A model generated the notes under the pieces. It did no database searches. It saw nothing but the letters and a program-made list of their open reading frames with translations, and was not told the DNA's origin. Of a DNA stretch of 6,095 bases, positions 6,072 through 6,095 are shown piece after piece. Numbering within the stretch: the first letter of the stretch is position 1; each line of letters starts with the position of its first letter. This DNA is from Porphyromonadaceae bacterium UBA7087 (GTDB taxonomy: Bacteria > Bacteroidota > Bacteroidia > Bacteroidales > Muribaculaceae), in the NCBI GenBank assembly GCA_002493515.1, contig DKYZ01000065.1:1-6095 (forward strand), given 5' to 3'. The position numbers and the translations under genes were made by a program.

Positions 6072-6095
6072 CGGGGCGTAGCGCAGTCCGGTTAG
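6072..6095 (+). tRNA. tRNA-Pro, 5' part only (cut by window end)
   Basis: The first 24 bases of a tRNA are visible: 5' acceptor strand CGGGGCG (6072-6078), U8-A9, D-stem GCGC (6081-6084), then A14, G15, the invariant G18-G19 (6090-6091) and A21 in the D-loop. Fixing U8 and A9 at 6079-6080 places position 1 at C6072. A C at position 1 with this acceptor and D-arm is characteristic of bacterial tRNA-Pro. The anticodon lies beyond the window, so the amino acid call rests on this 5' half; an initiator tRNA also begins with C but normally has a different D-arm. Confidence 0.85.

Overview
The window looks like a chromosomal segment of a Bacteroidota bacterium, most likely order Bacteroidales. Three things point there: two promoters of the Bacteroidetes type (TTTG, a 19-20 base spacer, then TAnnTTTG), A-rich start regions instead of strong Shine-Dalgarno sites, and a tandem pair of secreted DUF1573 proteins. 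Coding regions are G/C-rich at third positions, which would fit Muribaculaceae or a relative, but I cannot fix the family from this sequence alone.

Layout: all five protein genes lie on the minus strand, so transcription runs from high to low coordinates. In transcription order they are: a small secreted single-domain DUF1573 protein (5855-5439); a larger secreted DUF1573 protein joined to it by an ATGA stop/start overlap (5442-4312); meaB, the G3E-family GTPase chaperone of methylmalonyl-CoA mutase (4263-3157); a long-chain fatty-acid-CoA ligase (3039-1219); and prfB, peptide release factor 2 (1142-24). A good promoter for this set sits at 5973-5943. A weaker internal one (-7 box at 3137-3130) lies before the ligase gene, beside a perfect 17-bp inverted repeat. 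On the plus strand, a divergent promoter (6012-6043) drives a tRNA gene, probably tRNA-Pro, which is cut off by the window end at 6095.

How the genes may work together: MeaB and the acyl-CoA ligase both serve acyl-CoA metabolism (the methylmalonyl/succinyl-CoA route and fatty acid activation). prfB and the tRNA are translation genes. The DUF1573 proteins are exported and of unknown function. Their position upstream of meaB looks like operon sharing and does not show a common pathway.

I see no mobile element, CRISPR array, defence island or obvious new multi-gene system. The points most worth a second look are: prfB without the usual programmed frameshift but with a fossil-like remnant of its site; the 17-bp inverted repeat with a LacI/GalR-like core in front of the ligase gene; the paired CxC-bearing DUF1573 proteins; and a small hairpin between the tRNA promoter and the tRNA. 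The longest stretch without a gene is the 216-base divergent region 5856-6071, which holds the two promoters, an untranslated leader of about 80 bases and the hairpin.
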